Assembly: GCF_028200735.1 (NCBI RefSeq)
Contig: NZ_JAQKPV010000004.1
Span: forward strand, 186,001-250,000
DNA: 64,000 nucleotides
Direction of reading: 5' to 3'
DNA from: Streptomyces sp. ACA25
GTDB taxonomy: Bacteria; Actinomycetota; Actinomycetes; Streptomycetales; Streptomycetaceae
Positions 25,028-33,968 of this stretch are shown one piece after another. Numbering within the stretch: position 1 is the first letter of the stretch; every line of letters starts with the position of its first letter. Below the pieces are notes generated by a model. It searched no databases. It was not told the origin of the DNA and worked only from the letters and a program-made list of their open reading frames with translations. The translations under genes were made by a program, and so were the position numbers.

Positions 25028-26678
25028 AGACCCCCCGCCGTCCTACGACTTGACCACCCAGCCCTGGCTTCCTGTGCAGCGGGCCGACGGCTCCGAAGCG
25101 CTGCTGTCCCTGCAGGAAGTGTTCGAGCAAGCGCACTCGCTGCGCCGGCTGGTGGGGGACGTCCCCACCCAGGAGTTCGCGCTCCTGCGCCTGCTGCTCG
25201 CCATACTTCACGATGCGATCGAAGGACCGGCCGACGTGGACGAGTGGGCCGAACTCTGGGAGGAGAAGCACCTGCCGGCCCGGCAGGTGACCGAATACCT
25301 CCACCGGCACCGGGACCGCTTCGACCTGCTGCACCCCCGGCACCCGTTCTTCCAGGTGGCAGACCTCGCGACGGCCAAGGCGGAGGTGTCCTCACTGGAC
25401 CGCATCGTCGCCGATGTCCCCAACGGGGAACGGTTCTTCACGATGCGCGCCCGGGGGACCGCCCGGCTCGGGTTCGCCGAGGCGGCCCGGTGGGTCGTGC
25501 ACGCGCACGCCTTCGACCCGTCGGGCATCAAGTCCGGTGCGGTGGGCGACCCCCGCGTCAAGGGCGGTCGTGGCTACCCCCTCGGGGTGGGGTGGGCCGG
25601 CAGCCTGGGCGGGGTGCTCGCTGAGGGCGCTGACCTCCGCCAGACGCTGCTCCTCAACCTCATCGCCGCCGACACCGACCACCTTCGCTTCCCTCCGGAC
25701 GACCGGCCCGCCTGGCGGCGGGAACCCACCACTGCGGCGCCCGCAGCGGACCCGGCGTCCGAAGTCCGCCCCTCCGGCATCCGGGACCTGTACACCTGGC
25801 AGACCCGTCGGCTGCGGCTGCACTTCGACGGTGACGGGGCATACGGGCTTGTACTGGCCTACGGTGACCCGCTTCCCGCCCGCAACATGCACGACCGGGA
25901 GCCGATGACGGCGTGGCGGCGCAGCCCCGCGCAGGAGAAGAAGCTGGGGCTGGCGCAGGTCTACCTGCCGCGGGAGCACGACCCGACCCGCAGCGCCTGG
26001 AGAGGGCTCGGTTCCCTGGTGGCCGGTGAGGTGCATGGTGCCGCGCAGCGCCAGGAGGCGGCAGCGGTCGTCCGGCCGCGAATCCTGGACTGGGTTGCCC
26101 GGCTCACCGTTGACGGGGTACTGCCCCAGGATTACCTGATCCGTGCCCGGCTCCTCGGCGCCGTCTACGGGACGCAGCAGTCCGTGATCGACGAAATCGT
26201 TGACGACGCGGTCGCCATGCCCGTCGTGCTGCTCCACGAACGGGACAGCGGCCTCGGCCGGACCGCGATCGACGCGGTGGCCGACGCGGAGAGCGCGGTC
26301 ACTGTGCTGGGTGACCTGGCCACCGACCTGGCCGAGGCAGCCGGCGCCCCGGCCGACCCGCCCCGGAACGCGGCACGCGACTCGGGGTTCGGCGCACTCG
26401 ACGGCCCCTTCCGCAGCTGGCTGACGACGCTCGCACCGGGCGACGACGGCGCGCAGCGCCGCGGCGTGTGGCAGAGGGAGGCCCGCAGAGTGGTCGGCGG
26501 ACTGGCGGACGGTCTGATCGACAGCGCCGGAGAGGCCGCATGGCAGGGCCGGGTCATCACCACCGCGACGGGTGCTGTGTGGCTCTCCGCCTCCCGGGCC
26601 GAGACGCGGTTCCGCAGAAAGCTCCGCCAGGCCCTTCCCCTGACCACCGTAGAGCCGAGCAGCGAGGCGCACCCATGA
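25017..26678 (+). CDS. cse1: Cascade large subunit Cse1 (CasA, Cas8e)
   Basis: Protein of 553 residues that recognises the PAM and recruits Cas3. Its start YDLTTQPWLPVQRADG is the family hallmark, followed by LLRLLLAILHDAI and the FDLLHPRHPFFQV segment. GTG at 25017 overlaps the cas3 end by 11 bases and has GAGG seven bases upstream; a TTG at 25005 is possible. The C-terminal helical bundle is present. It overlaps cse2 by four bases. Confidence 0.95.
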   Translation: MSTEDPPPSYDLTTQPWLPVQRADGSEALLSLQEVFEQAHSLRRLVGDVPTQEFALLRLLLAILHDAIEGPADVDEWAELWEEKHLPARQVTEYLHRHRDRFDLLHPRHPFFQVADLATAKAEVSSLDRIVADVPNGERFFTMRARGTARLGFAEAARWVVHAHAFDPSGIKSGAVGDPRVKGGRGYPLGVGWAGSLGGVLAEGADLRQTLLLNLIAADTDHLRFPPDDRPAWRREPTTAAPAADPASEVRPSGIRDLYTWQTRRLRLHFDGDGAYGLVLAYGDPLPARNMHDREPMTAWRRSPAQEKKLGLAQVYLPREHDPTRSAWRGLGSLVAGEVHGAAQRQEAAAVVRPRILDWVARLTVDGVLPQDYLIRARLLGAVYGTQQSVIDEIVDDAVAMPVVLLHERDSGLGRTAIDAVADAESAVTVLGDLATDLAEAAGAPADPPRNAARDSGFGALDGPFRSWLTTLAPGDDGAQRRGVWQREARRVVGGLADGLIDSAGEAAWQGRVITTATGAVWLSASRAETRFRRKLRQALPLTTVEPSSEAHP

Positions 26679-27406
26679 CCACCACCACCGGTACGGCAAC
26701 CACCAGGCCCGCTGCTCCGTCCGGGAGGCACCCCCGTCTCGATATGGTCGGCACCTTCGTGGAGGAGCAGATCCTGCCCTTGCAGCGGGCGTACCTGAGC
26801 GACCTCAGCAGCGGGGTGGCCACCCTCGCTCAGCTGCGGCGAGGCGCCGGAAAGCCTGTGGAGGAAGTCCCCGAGCTGTGGGGGCTCACCTCGGACGCCC
26901 GCCTCTACAGCCAGGCGCCCGCCCACCACGAGGGGCCCTGGCCTCCCGAGACTGCCGCGCACATCGCGCTCACCCTGTACGCGCTGCACCAGCAGTCCCA
27001 CCGCGACGTGAGGATGCATGTGCCGGGCAGAGAGCTGGGCAACGCGGTCCGCCGCCTGATGCCTCCGGGGGATCTCGACGAGCCGCTCCGCAAGCGGTTC
27101 GTGCAGGCCGGCAGTGCCACGAACATCGACGTGCTCACCAGCCGGCTCCGGGCAATCGTCACACTCCTGCGCCGCGCCGCGATCCCCCTGGACTACGGGC
27201 TGCTGGCCGACCAGCTGCTGCTCGCCCAGCAGCCCGGCGGCATGAGCCGCGTACGCCGGGCGTGGGGGCGTAGCTTCCACGCCTACCAGGCGAAAGCCGC
27301 CGAGGGCACAGAGCCGAGCGGGACGCCCGCCTCCGGTGGCCCTGCCAACCGCACCGACGCCACCCACACCACCACCGACGGCACCACCGAGAAGGACGCC
27401 CAGTGA
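26675..27406 (+). CDS. cse2: Cascade small subunit Cse2 (CasB)
   Basis: Helical protein of 243 residues that forms a dimer in the belly of Cascade. Family features include ETAAHIALTLYALHQQS near residue 90, GRELGNAVRRLM, and LRAIVTLLRRAAIPLDYGLL near residue 165. The ends (Thr-rich N-terminus, Ala/Thr/Gly-rich C-terminal 45 residues) are longer than in E. coli CasB and look disordered. ATGA overlap with cse1, GTGA overlap with cas7. Confidence 0.94.
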   Translation: MTTTTGTATTRPAAPSGRHPRLDMVGTFVEEQILPLQRAYLSDLSSGVATLAQLRRGAGKPVEEVPELWGLTSDARLYSQAPAHHEGPWPPETAAHIALTLYALHQQSHRDVRMHVPGRELGNAVRRLMPPGDLDEPLRKRFVQAGSATNIDVLTSRLRAIVTLLRRAAIPLDYGLLADQLLLAQQPGGMSRVRRAWGRSFHAYQAKAAEGTEPSGTPASGGPANRTDATHTTTDGTTEKDAQ

Positions 27407-28596
27407 GCCGCATCATCCTCGACCTGCACGTGCTGCATACCGTCCCCCCGAGCAACCTCAATCGCGACGACACCGGCTCGCCCAAGACCGCCGTCTACGG
27501 CGGTGTGCGGCGCGCACGGGTCTCCAGCCAGTCATGGAAGCGTGCCACCCGGCTGGCTTTCGACGGCCTGCTCGACCCCAGCGAACTGGGTGTCCGTACC
27601 AAGCGCGTGGCGGAGCTGCTGGTCGACCGCATCCGTGAGATCGACCCGACGATCACCACCTCGGAAGCGCTGAGCCTGGCCGCCGTGACGGTGTCCGTGG
27701 CCACTGGCTCCACGGTGGAGGCGCCCAAACGCAAGGCGGACGCGGCGAAGAAGAGCGGTGAGAAGCAGCCCGCGCCCGAATCCTCTTACCTGATGTTCCT
27801 CAGCGAACGGCAGCGCGAGGGCCTGGCGCAGCTCGCTGCCGAAAGCAAGGAAGACCCGAAGGCGTTCTACAAGCAGAAGGCGAACAAGGACCGGGCGAAG
27901 AAGGCCGCCGATACGCGGCACTCGGTCGACATCGCCCTCTTCGGCCGGATGGTCGCCGACGACGCGGACATCAACGTCGACGCCGCTGCGCAGGTGGCCC
28001 ACGCGCTCAGCGTGCACGCGGTGGACAATGAATCGGACTACTACACCGCCGTGGACGACCGGAACACCCGGGCGGAGCCGGGCGCGAGCATGATCGGCAC
28101 CATCGAGTTCAACTCCGCAACCCTCTACCGCTACGCCGCCCTCGACGTGGATCTGCTGCGGCGGAACCTCGGCCAGGGACTGCGCGAAGACGAACCGCTC
28201 ACCGAGCCGGTACGGCGCGCCGTCGAGGCCTTCGTGCAGGGCTTCATCACCTCGATGCCCACCGGAAAGAGCAACACTTTCGCCAACCACACCCTTCCGG
28301 ACGCGGTGATCGTCAAGCTCCGCGGCGACCGTCCCATCAGCTTCGTCGGCGCCTTCGAAGAGCCCGCACCCGCCATGGCGGGGAACGGCAACCTGCGGGA
28401 GGCGTGCGACCGGCTCGCCCGCTACATCCCGGACGTCGAGAACATGTACGACGCGGAGGACGGCGTCCTCACCTGGGTACTGCGGACCGGGGACAGCACC
28501 GCAGAGCTTTCCGGCCTCGGTACGGAGGTGTCCTTGAAGAAGCTCGTCTCCGCTGTCGGTGAAGCCGTCACGCGGCGCCAGGAGCCCACCGAATGA
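27403..28596 (+). CDS. cas7: Cascade backbone protein Cas7 (CasC, Cse4)
   Basis: RNA-binding backbone subunit of 397 residues. The start ILDLHVLHTVPPSNLNRDD and the motif RRARVSSQSWKRATR near residue 40 are diagnostic of type I-E Cas7, as is NTFANHTLPDAVIVKL near residue 290. A Lys/Ala-rich insert lies around residues 105-125. GTG start at 27403 overlaps cse2; the stop overlaps the cas5 start. Confidence 0.96.
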   Translation: MSRIILDLHVLHTVPPSNLNRDDTGSPKTAVYGGVRRARVSSQSWKRATRLAFDGLLDPSELGVRTKRVAELLVDRIREIDPTITTSEALSLAAVTVSVATGSTVEAPKRKADAAKKSGEKQPAPESSYLMFLSERQREGLAQLAAESKEDPKAFYKQKANKDRAKKAADTRHSVDIALFGRMVADDADINVDAAAQVAHALSVHAVDNESDYYTAVDDRNTRAEPGASMIGTIEFNSATLYRYAALDVDLLRRNLGQGLREDEPLTEPVRRAVEAFVQGFITSMPTGKSNTFANHTLPDAVIVKLRGDRPISFVGAFEEPAPAMAGNGNLREACDRLARYIPDVENMYDAEDGVLTWVLRTGDSTAELSGLGTEVSLKKLVSAVGEAVTRRQEPTE

Positions 28597-29306
28597 GTGT
28601 GCTCACCATGCAACTCGCCGGCCCCCTGCAATCGTGGGGGGCCACCGCCCGCTTCGCACGGCGAACCACCGAGCACGCGCCCACCAAGAGCGGCGTCATC
28701 GGCATGCTGGCTGCCGCGCAGGGCCGGGAACGCACGGACGACCTCACCGACCTGGCAGCGCTGCGCTTCGGCGTCCGAGTCGACCAGCCCGGCACCCGCA
28801 TTCGCGACTACCAGACCGCCCGGCACTTCGACACGGCCAAGTCCATGCCGCTGTCGGAACGCTTCTACCTGGCCGACGCCGTCTTCGTCGCCGTGGTCGA
28901 AGGTGACCACGACCTGCTCGCCGGACTGCTCGAAGCCCTGCGGAAGCCCGTTTTCCTTCCCTACCTGGGGCGCCGGTCCTGCCCGCCCTCCCGGCGGATC
29001 GACCTCCGCCTCCTCCCCGGTGCCCACCTCGAAGAGGCCCTCGCCCAGGAGGAGTGGCGCGCGGCCGGCTGGTACCGGAGCAGGCAGCGCCGCCGTCCCA
29101 CCATGGAACTGGAGACGCTCATCGAGGCCGCTCCCAGTGACGGCGCCGCCGGCACCCTCCGCGACCAGCCACTCAGCTTCGACCCCCGGCACCGCAGCTA
29201 CGCCCTGCGGGCCGTCCGGTACGGCACCGTTCAGGTGCCCACCGGGCAGCCCCGCAGAACCGCACCCCCCGACCACGACCCGATCGCCGCCCTGGGGAGC
29301 GACTGA
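28593..29306 (+). CDS. cas5e: Cascade subunit Cas5e (CasD)
   Basis: Protein of 237 residues that binds the crRNA 5' handle. It has the RAMP-type start VLTMQLAGPLQSWGATARF, then TKSGVIGMLAAAQGRER, and FLPYLGRRSCPPSRRI near residue 122, all typical of Cas5e. ATGA overlap with cas7 and a one-base overlap with cas6e. Confidence 0.95.
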   Translation: MSVLTMQLAGPLQSWGATARFARRTTEHAPTKSGVIGMLAAAQGRERTDDLTDLAALRFGVRVDQPGTRIRDYQTARHFDTAKSMPLSERFYLADAVFVAVVEGDHDLLAGLLEALRKPVFLPYLGRRSCPPSRRIDLRLLPGAHLEEALAQEEWRAAGWYRSRQRRRPTMELETLIEAAPSDGAAGTLRDQPLSFDPRHRSYALRAVRYGTVQVPTGQPRRTAPPDHDPIAALGSD

Positions 29307-30082
29307 TGCACCTCACCCGCTTCCGCTTCAACACCGCACGCGGGGGAGCCCGCAAGCTCCTGTCCTCCCCGCAGGCCCTGCACGCCGCAGTCATGTCCTC
29401 CTTCGCCGACGTGGTCCCCGGTGCCCCGGACACACCGCGGGTCCTGTGGCGCACCGACCACAACGCCCGCGCGGAGGTGTTCCTCTACCTCGTCAGCCCG
29501 GACAAACCCGACCTCACTCACCTGGTCGAGCAGGCCGGCTGGCCCACCACAGCCACCTGGCAGACGTACGACTACAGCGCCTTCCTGTCCCGCCTCACCA
29601 CCGGCAGCACCTGGGCCTTCCGACTGACCGCCAACCCCGAGCACAGCATCCGCCGCAAGCCCGGCGAACCCACCAAGCGCACCGCACACCTCACCCCGGC
29701 CCATCAGATGGCCTGGCTCCTCCAGCGCCAGGAGAAGGCGGGCTTCCGCGTGGTCGAGAAGCCGGAGGAGCAACGCCGTACCCGCGACGACGTCCACGAA
29801 CTGATCGTCCACGACCGCCGCAGCCGCTCCTTCGACAAGCGCCACCGTGACGAGGACGGGGGCACTTCCCGGAGCGAGGGTGACGTTGCGGGTCAGGCTG
29901 AGAGCAGCGGGCGAACGGGGCAGGGCAGGGGCCGCGCCGGCCGCGTCACCCTCGTCACCGCCACCTTCGACGGACGCCTGCGGGTCACCGACGCCGACAA
30001 ACTGCGCCGCACCCTGACCGCCGGGCTGGGCCGTGCCAAGGCATACGGCTGCGGCCTCATGACCCTGGCCCCGGTGAGCTGA
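29306..30082 (+). CDS. cas6e: crRNA-processing endoribonuclease Cas6e (CasE, Cse3)
   Basis: Protein of 258 residues that cuts the repeat hairpin to give mature crRNA with an 8-base handle. It contains SPQALHAAVMSSFAD near residue 25, with the conserved His used in catalysis in this family, and the C-terminal glycine-rich stretch LRRTLTAGLGRAKAYGCGL that contacts RNA. It has a Ser/Gly/Glu-rich insert near residues 185-210. The palindromic repeats of all three arrays form the expected stem-loop substrate. Confidence 0.95.
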   Translation: MHLTRFRFNTARGGARKLLSSPQALHAAVMSSFADVVPGAPDTPRVLWRTDHNARAEVFLYLVSPDKPDLTHLVEQAGWPTTATWQTYDYSAFLSRLTTGSTWAFRLTANPEHSIRRKPGEPTKRTAHLTPAHQMAWLLQRQEKAGFRVVEKPEEQRRTRDDVHELIVHDRRSRSFDKRHRDEDGGTSRSEGDVAGQAESSGRTGQGRGRAGRVTLVTATFDGRLRVTDADKLRRTLTAGLGRAKAYGCGLMTLAPVS

Positions 30083-30083
30083 C

Positions 30084-31037
30084 ATGCCGACGGTCAGCAC
30101 CCGCCGCACCTCCTCACCACGCCAGCTCACCCGCGTCGGCGACCGGCTGTCCTTCGTCTACCTGGAGCGGTGCACCGTCCACCGCGACGCCAACGCCATC
30201 ACCGCCGAGGACGGCGAAGGCGTCACCCACATCCCCTCGGCCACCATCGGCACTCTGCTCCTCGGCCCGGGCACCCGCATCACCCACCAGGCGATGAGCG
30301 TTCTCGGCGAAAGCGGCGCCGGCGTCGTGTGGGTGGGGGAGCACGGCGTCCGCTTCTACGCCGGCGGCCGGTCGCTCAGCCGCTCCGCCACCCTCGTCGA
30401 AGCCCAGGCGGAGCGATGGGCCAACCGCCGGCAACGGCTGGACGTCGCCCGCGCCATGTACCGGATGCGCTTCCCCGACGAGGACCCGGCCGGCTGCACC
30501 CGGCAACAGCTCCTCGGCATGGAGGGCACCCGGGTCAAGGACTGCTACCGCAGGGAAGCCGCACGCGTCGGCCTCACCTGGCGCGGACGCCACTACGTCC
30601 CCGGCGACTTCAGCTCGGGGGACGCGGCCAACCAGGGCGTCACCGCAGCCGCCCAGTGCCTCTACGGCATCGCCCAGGCCGTCATCGCCGCACTCGGCTG
30701 CGCACCCGGACTCGGCTTCGTCCACTCAGGCCACGAACTGGCCTTCGCCCTCGACGTGGCCGACCTGTACAAGACCGAACTGGGCATCCCGATCGCCTTC
30801 GACGCGGCAGCCGAAGGCCCCGAGGATGTCGGCGCACGCACCAGGCGTGCGGTGCGCGACCAGGTCAACGCCGGCGGACTGCTGGACCGTTGCGTCAGCG
30901 ACATCAAGCACCTGCTGCTCCCGGACGGCGCGTCCCCGGGGACGGGGGCGGAGGACACCGACCGCGTGACCCTGCAGTCCGACCGGGGTACCGACGTCGA
31001 GTCCGGCCGCAACTACGCGCACGGCGTGATCTGGTGA
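30084..31037 (+). CDS. cas1: CRISPR adaptation integrase Cas1e
   Basis: Integrase of 317 residues for new spacers. The conserved metal-binding triad is visible as Glu147 (LLGMEGTRVKDCYR), His214 (GFVHSGHELAF) and Asp227 (DVADLYK), with the spacing of E. coli Cas1 (141, 208, 221). The RLSFVYLERCTVHRD start is typical of subtype I-E. One base separates it from cas6e and it overlaps cas2 (GTGA). Confidence 0.96.
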   Translation: MPTVSTRRTSSPRQLTRVGDRLSFVYLERCTVHRDANAITAEDGEGVTHIPSATIGTLLLGPGTRITHQAMSVLGESGAGVVWVGEHGVRFYAGGRSLSRSATLVEAQAERWANRRQRLDVARAMYRMRFPDEDPAGCTRQQLLGMEGTRVKDCYRREAARVGLTWRGRHYVPGDFSSGDAANQGVTAAAQCLYGIAQAVIAALGCAPGLGFVHSGHELAFALDVADLYKTELGIPIAFDAAAEGPEDVGARTRRAVRDQVNAGGLLDRCVSDIKHLLLPDGASPGTGAEDTDRVTLQSDRGTDVESGRNYAHGVIW

Positions 31038-31381
31038 CCGTCATCGTGCTCACCCGCTGCCCGGTAGGGCTCCGGGGGTTTCTCACCCGCTGGCTGCTGG
31101 AGATCTCACCCGGCGTCTTCATCGGAGGCCCCTCCGCACGCATCCGCGAGGCGCTCTGGGCGGAGGTGAAGGAATACGCGGGCAACGGCCGTGCCTTGCT
31201 GGCGTACAACACGGACAACGAGCAGGGCTTCACTTTCGAGACCTACGATCACAAGTGGCTGCCCGTCGACCACGAGGGCCTGACCCTCATCCGCCGCCCG
31301 CACGCCCAGCCTGCGCCCCCGGCCGTCGACCGCCCGGGGTGGAGCAAGGCATCGAAGCGCCGCCGCTTCGGCAATCGGTAG
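31034..31381 (+). CDS. cas2: CRISPR adaptation protein Cas2e
   Basis: Protein of 115 residues that forms the Cas1-Cas2 integration complex. The sequence TVIVLTRCPVGLRGFLTRWL, then GVFIGGPSARIREALW, identifies the I-E form. GTG start at 31034. It ends 88 bases before the first repeat of array C, so the cas operon runs directly into the leader. Confidence 0.95.
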   Translation: MTVIVLTRCPVGLRGFLTRWLLEISPGVFIGGPSARIREALWAEVKEYAGNGRALLAYNTDNEQGFTFETYDHKWLPVDHEGLTLIRRPHAQPAPPAVDRPGWSKASKRRRFGNR

Positions 31382-31397
31382 GAGGAGAGCAGCCTTG

Positions 31398-31469
31398 GTT
31401 GAAATGTCCGAATCTCAACAAGTGAAGGAAACTGGCCTCTGCCGCTGATAAACCCGCAGGTCAGCAAGT
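31398..31469 (+). promoter_or_regulatory. Leader of CRISPR array C
   Basis: About 70 bases that align with the A and B leaders at roughly three quarters of positions. The 20 bases nearest the repeat are best conserved (GATAAACCCGCAGGTCAGCA), as is a block reading TGTCCGAATCTC near the distal end. Transcription would run rightward, the same way as the cas genes. Confidence 0.82.
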
Positions 31470-32716
31470 GTGCTCCCCGCGCATGCGGGGATGGTCCCAC
31501 GTCGGCCTGGCCCTTGTCCATGAGCGGCCAGTGCTCCCCGCGCATGCGGGGATGGTCCCTACCGCACCAAGGCCGCCCAGGAGCAGGCGGAGTGCTCCCC
31601 GCGCATGCGGGGATGGTCCCTTCTCCACCGGGACCATGCGCTCGGTCAGCTGGTGCTCCCCGCGCATGCGGGGATGGTCCCCGCTGCTCCAGCTCCCGGT
31701 AGGACCGGGGAGGGTGCTCCCCGCGCATGCGGGGATGGTCCCGGCCGGCCGCAGCTCGGCCTCCACCTCCTCGAGTGCTCCCCGCGCATGCGGGGATGGT
31801 CCCCGATGTGCCGTCCGCTGGTCTCCGCAAGACGTGTGCTCCCCGCGCATGCGGGGATGGTCCCCACCCGCGCATGCGGGTATGGACCGAAGGGAAGTGC
31901 TCCCCGCGCATGCGGGGATGGTCCCGGGGAGATCCGGCCACTGACGGGCGTCCTCGCGTGCTCCCCGCGCATGCGGGGATGGTCCCCGGTGGTCGTGCCG
32001 CTCGGCCGCCGGATGCTGGTGCTCCCCGCGCATGCGGGGATGGTCCCTGGCAGCGCTCCAAGGACGGCTCGAAGGGCCGGTGCTCCCCGCGCATGCGGGG
32101 ATGGTCCCCGGGGCTGACCTGGGAGAACCCGACCTGCCTTGTGCTCCCCGCGCATGCGGGGATGGTCCCCGCCGCTAGCGGCGCAAGTCATCGACCCGGT
32201 AGTGCTCCCCGCGCATGCGGGGATGGTCCCACCCCAGACCTTCGGATCGAGACCGGCAGCCTGTGCTCCCCGCGCATGCGGGGATGGTCCAAAGACCGTC
32301 TCTCGCATCGAGACGGGGACGATGTGCTCCCCGCGCATGCGGGGATGGTCCCACAGAGAGATTGGAACCCATCTGTGGACCCCAGTGCTCCCCGCGCATG
32401 CGGGGATGGTCCCTCCGTGTCGAGAGAGCGCGCATACAGCCTTTCGTGCTCCCCGCGCATGCGGGGATGGTCCCGGGGGGTATGAGATTGCGAGACTTCT
32501 CCACAGGTGCTCCCCGCGCATGCGGGGATGGTCCCAGGCCGGCGAGCCGCGCCAGGCCGTCACCGTCGTGCTCCCCGCGCATGCGGGGATGGTCCCTGTC
32601 ACGCCGCACCCAGCAGACCGGCCAACGCGTGCTCCCCGCGTGCGGGGATGGTCCCCCCGACCCGGCCTGGCGAGCCGCCGCCCTCCTGTGCTCCCCGCGC
32701 ATGCGGGGATGGTCCC
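31470..32716 (+). CRISPR. CRISPR array C: 21 repeats, 20 spacers (type I-E)
   Basis: Repeats start every 61 bases from 31470; spacers are 32 bases. Repeat 14 ends in A instead of C. Repeat 20 (32629-32655) is 27 bases long, lacking CA in the loop. Spacer 7 (31865-31896) resembles the repeat itself. The repeat forms CCCCGC-GCAT-GCGGGG and leaves handle ATGGTCCC. It reads on the plus strand, opposite to A and B. It is the longest array and the one next to cas1-cas2. Confidence 0.98.
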
Positions 32717-32939
32717 TGCATGTCGCCGAGGGCGATGTGGTGCATCGGCAGCGGTCGTGTCCCCATGTGCATGTGGGGGTGGTGCAGCAGCGGGCGCGTT
32801 TCCACGTGAGAAAGGGTCGATTCGACGTGGAAATGCGCCACGCGGGAGTTGCTGACCGACGAGGCGGGGCCGGGCGGGCACCGGTGCGCGCGCCCCGGGC
32901 GCGGGCACCGGGTGGGCGCGGCGCCCGCGGCGGTGGGGG
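32717..32939 (+). other. Array C trailer with a possible degenerate repeat
   Basis: After the last clear repeat, sequence at about 32757-32785 (TCCCCATGTGCATGTGGGGG) keeps the shape of the repeat palindrome but is diverged and out of the 61-base phase. It is probably the oldest, decayed repeat. From there to the LacI gene stop I see no gene. Confidence 0.5.
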
Positions 32940-33968
32940 TCAGGCGGATTCGCGGGTGATGAGTTCAGTGGGGAGGATGACGGCGGAGGTGGCCTCGCCG
33001 CCGATCTGGGCGAGCAGCACGCGGACCATTTCGTGGCTGATGCGGTCCCAGGGCTGGCGGATGGTGGTGAGGGCGGGGCGGGCGGCGAGGGCGGCGGTGG
33101 AGTCGTCGAAGCCGCCGACGGCGACGTCCTCGGGGATGCGGCGGCCGGCCTGTTCGAGGGCGGCGAGTGCGCCGTGGGCCATGAGGTCGGAGGCGACGAA
33201 GAGGGCGTCGAGGTCGGGGCGGCGGGTGAGCAGTTCGCGGGTGGCGGTGGCGCCGCTGTCGCGGCTGTAGTCGCCGGTGGCGATGAGGGTGTCGTCGGGG
33301 GGCAGTCCGGCTTCGGTGAGGACGTCGCGGTAGCCGGCGAGGCGGTCGACGCCGCCGGGGGTGTCCAGGGGGCCGGTGACGGTGGCGATGCGGCGGCGTC
33401 CGAGGGACAGGAGGTGCCGGACCATGCGCTGGGCGCCGTCCCGGTCGTCGGCGGCGACGTGGGCGAGGCCGGAGGCGGGGGCCATCGGCTTGCCGCAGGC
33501 CACCACGGGTATGTCGGCGCGGGCGAGTTGGGCGGCGACGGGGTTTCCGGTGTGGCTGGAGACGAGCAAGACGCCGTCCACGTGACCTGCGGAGATGTAG
33601 CGGGTGATGCGGCGTTGTTCGTCGCGGGAGCCGGCGATCATCAGCAGCAGGGGGATGTCGTGGGCGGCGAGGGCCTGGGTGCAGCCGCGCAACAGGACGT
33701 TGAAGTTGGGGTCCTCGAAGAACTTTTCCTGTGGTTCGGTGAGGAGGAAGGCGGCGGATCCGGAGCGGCCCGTGATGAGGCTGCGTGCGTGCCGGTTGAC
33801 TTCGTACCCGGTTTGCCGGATGGCGGAGTTGACTGCTTCGGCGGCGGCGGGGCTGACGTGGTGCCCGCCCTGGAGGACGCGGGAGACGGTGCCCCGTGAG
33901 ACGCCTGCCACCCGTGCGACGTCGTGGATCGTCGGCCGTCGGCGCCGCACGGGGTTGCTCATGGTCAT
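32940..33968 (-). CDS. LacI-family repressor of the galactoside cluster
   Basis: Repressor of 342 residues. The helix-turn-helix and hinge are TIHDVARVAGVSRGTVSRVL near residue 14; the rest is a periplasmic-binding-like sugar domain with the C-terminal VGGFDDSTAALAARPALTTI motif. The ATG at 33968 overlaps the stop of the permease gene upstream, so it is the last gene of the transporter operon. Two LacI-type palindromes upstream of the operon (37397-37427) are its likely targets. The inducer should be a galactoside. Confidence 0.9.
   Translation of the reverse strand: MTMSNPVRRRRPTIHDVARVAGVSRGTVSRVLQGGHHVSPAAAEAVNSAIRQTGYEVNRHARSLITGRSGSAAFLLTEPQEKFFEDPNFNVLLRGCTQALAAHDIPLLLMIAGSRDEQRRITRYISAGHVDGVLLVSSHTGNPVAAQLARADIPVVACGKPMAPASGLAHVAADDRDGAQRMVRHLLSLGRRRIATVTGPLDTPGGVDRLAGYRDVLTEAGLPPDDTLIATGDYSRDSGATATRELLTRRPDLDALFVASDLMAHGALAALEQAGRRIPEDVAVGGFDDSTAALAARPALTTIRQPWDRISHEMVRVLLAQIGGEATSAVILPTELITRESA

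Noticed and set aside
31865..31896. Reading spacer 7 of array C as an additional degenerate repeat
   Set aside because: Flanking repeats keep the exact 61-base period and the element is 32 bases long, so it occupies a spacer position.
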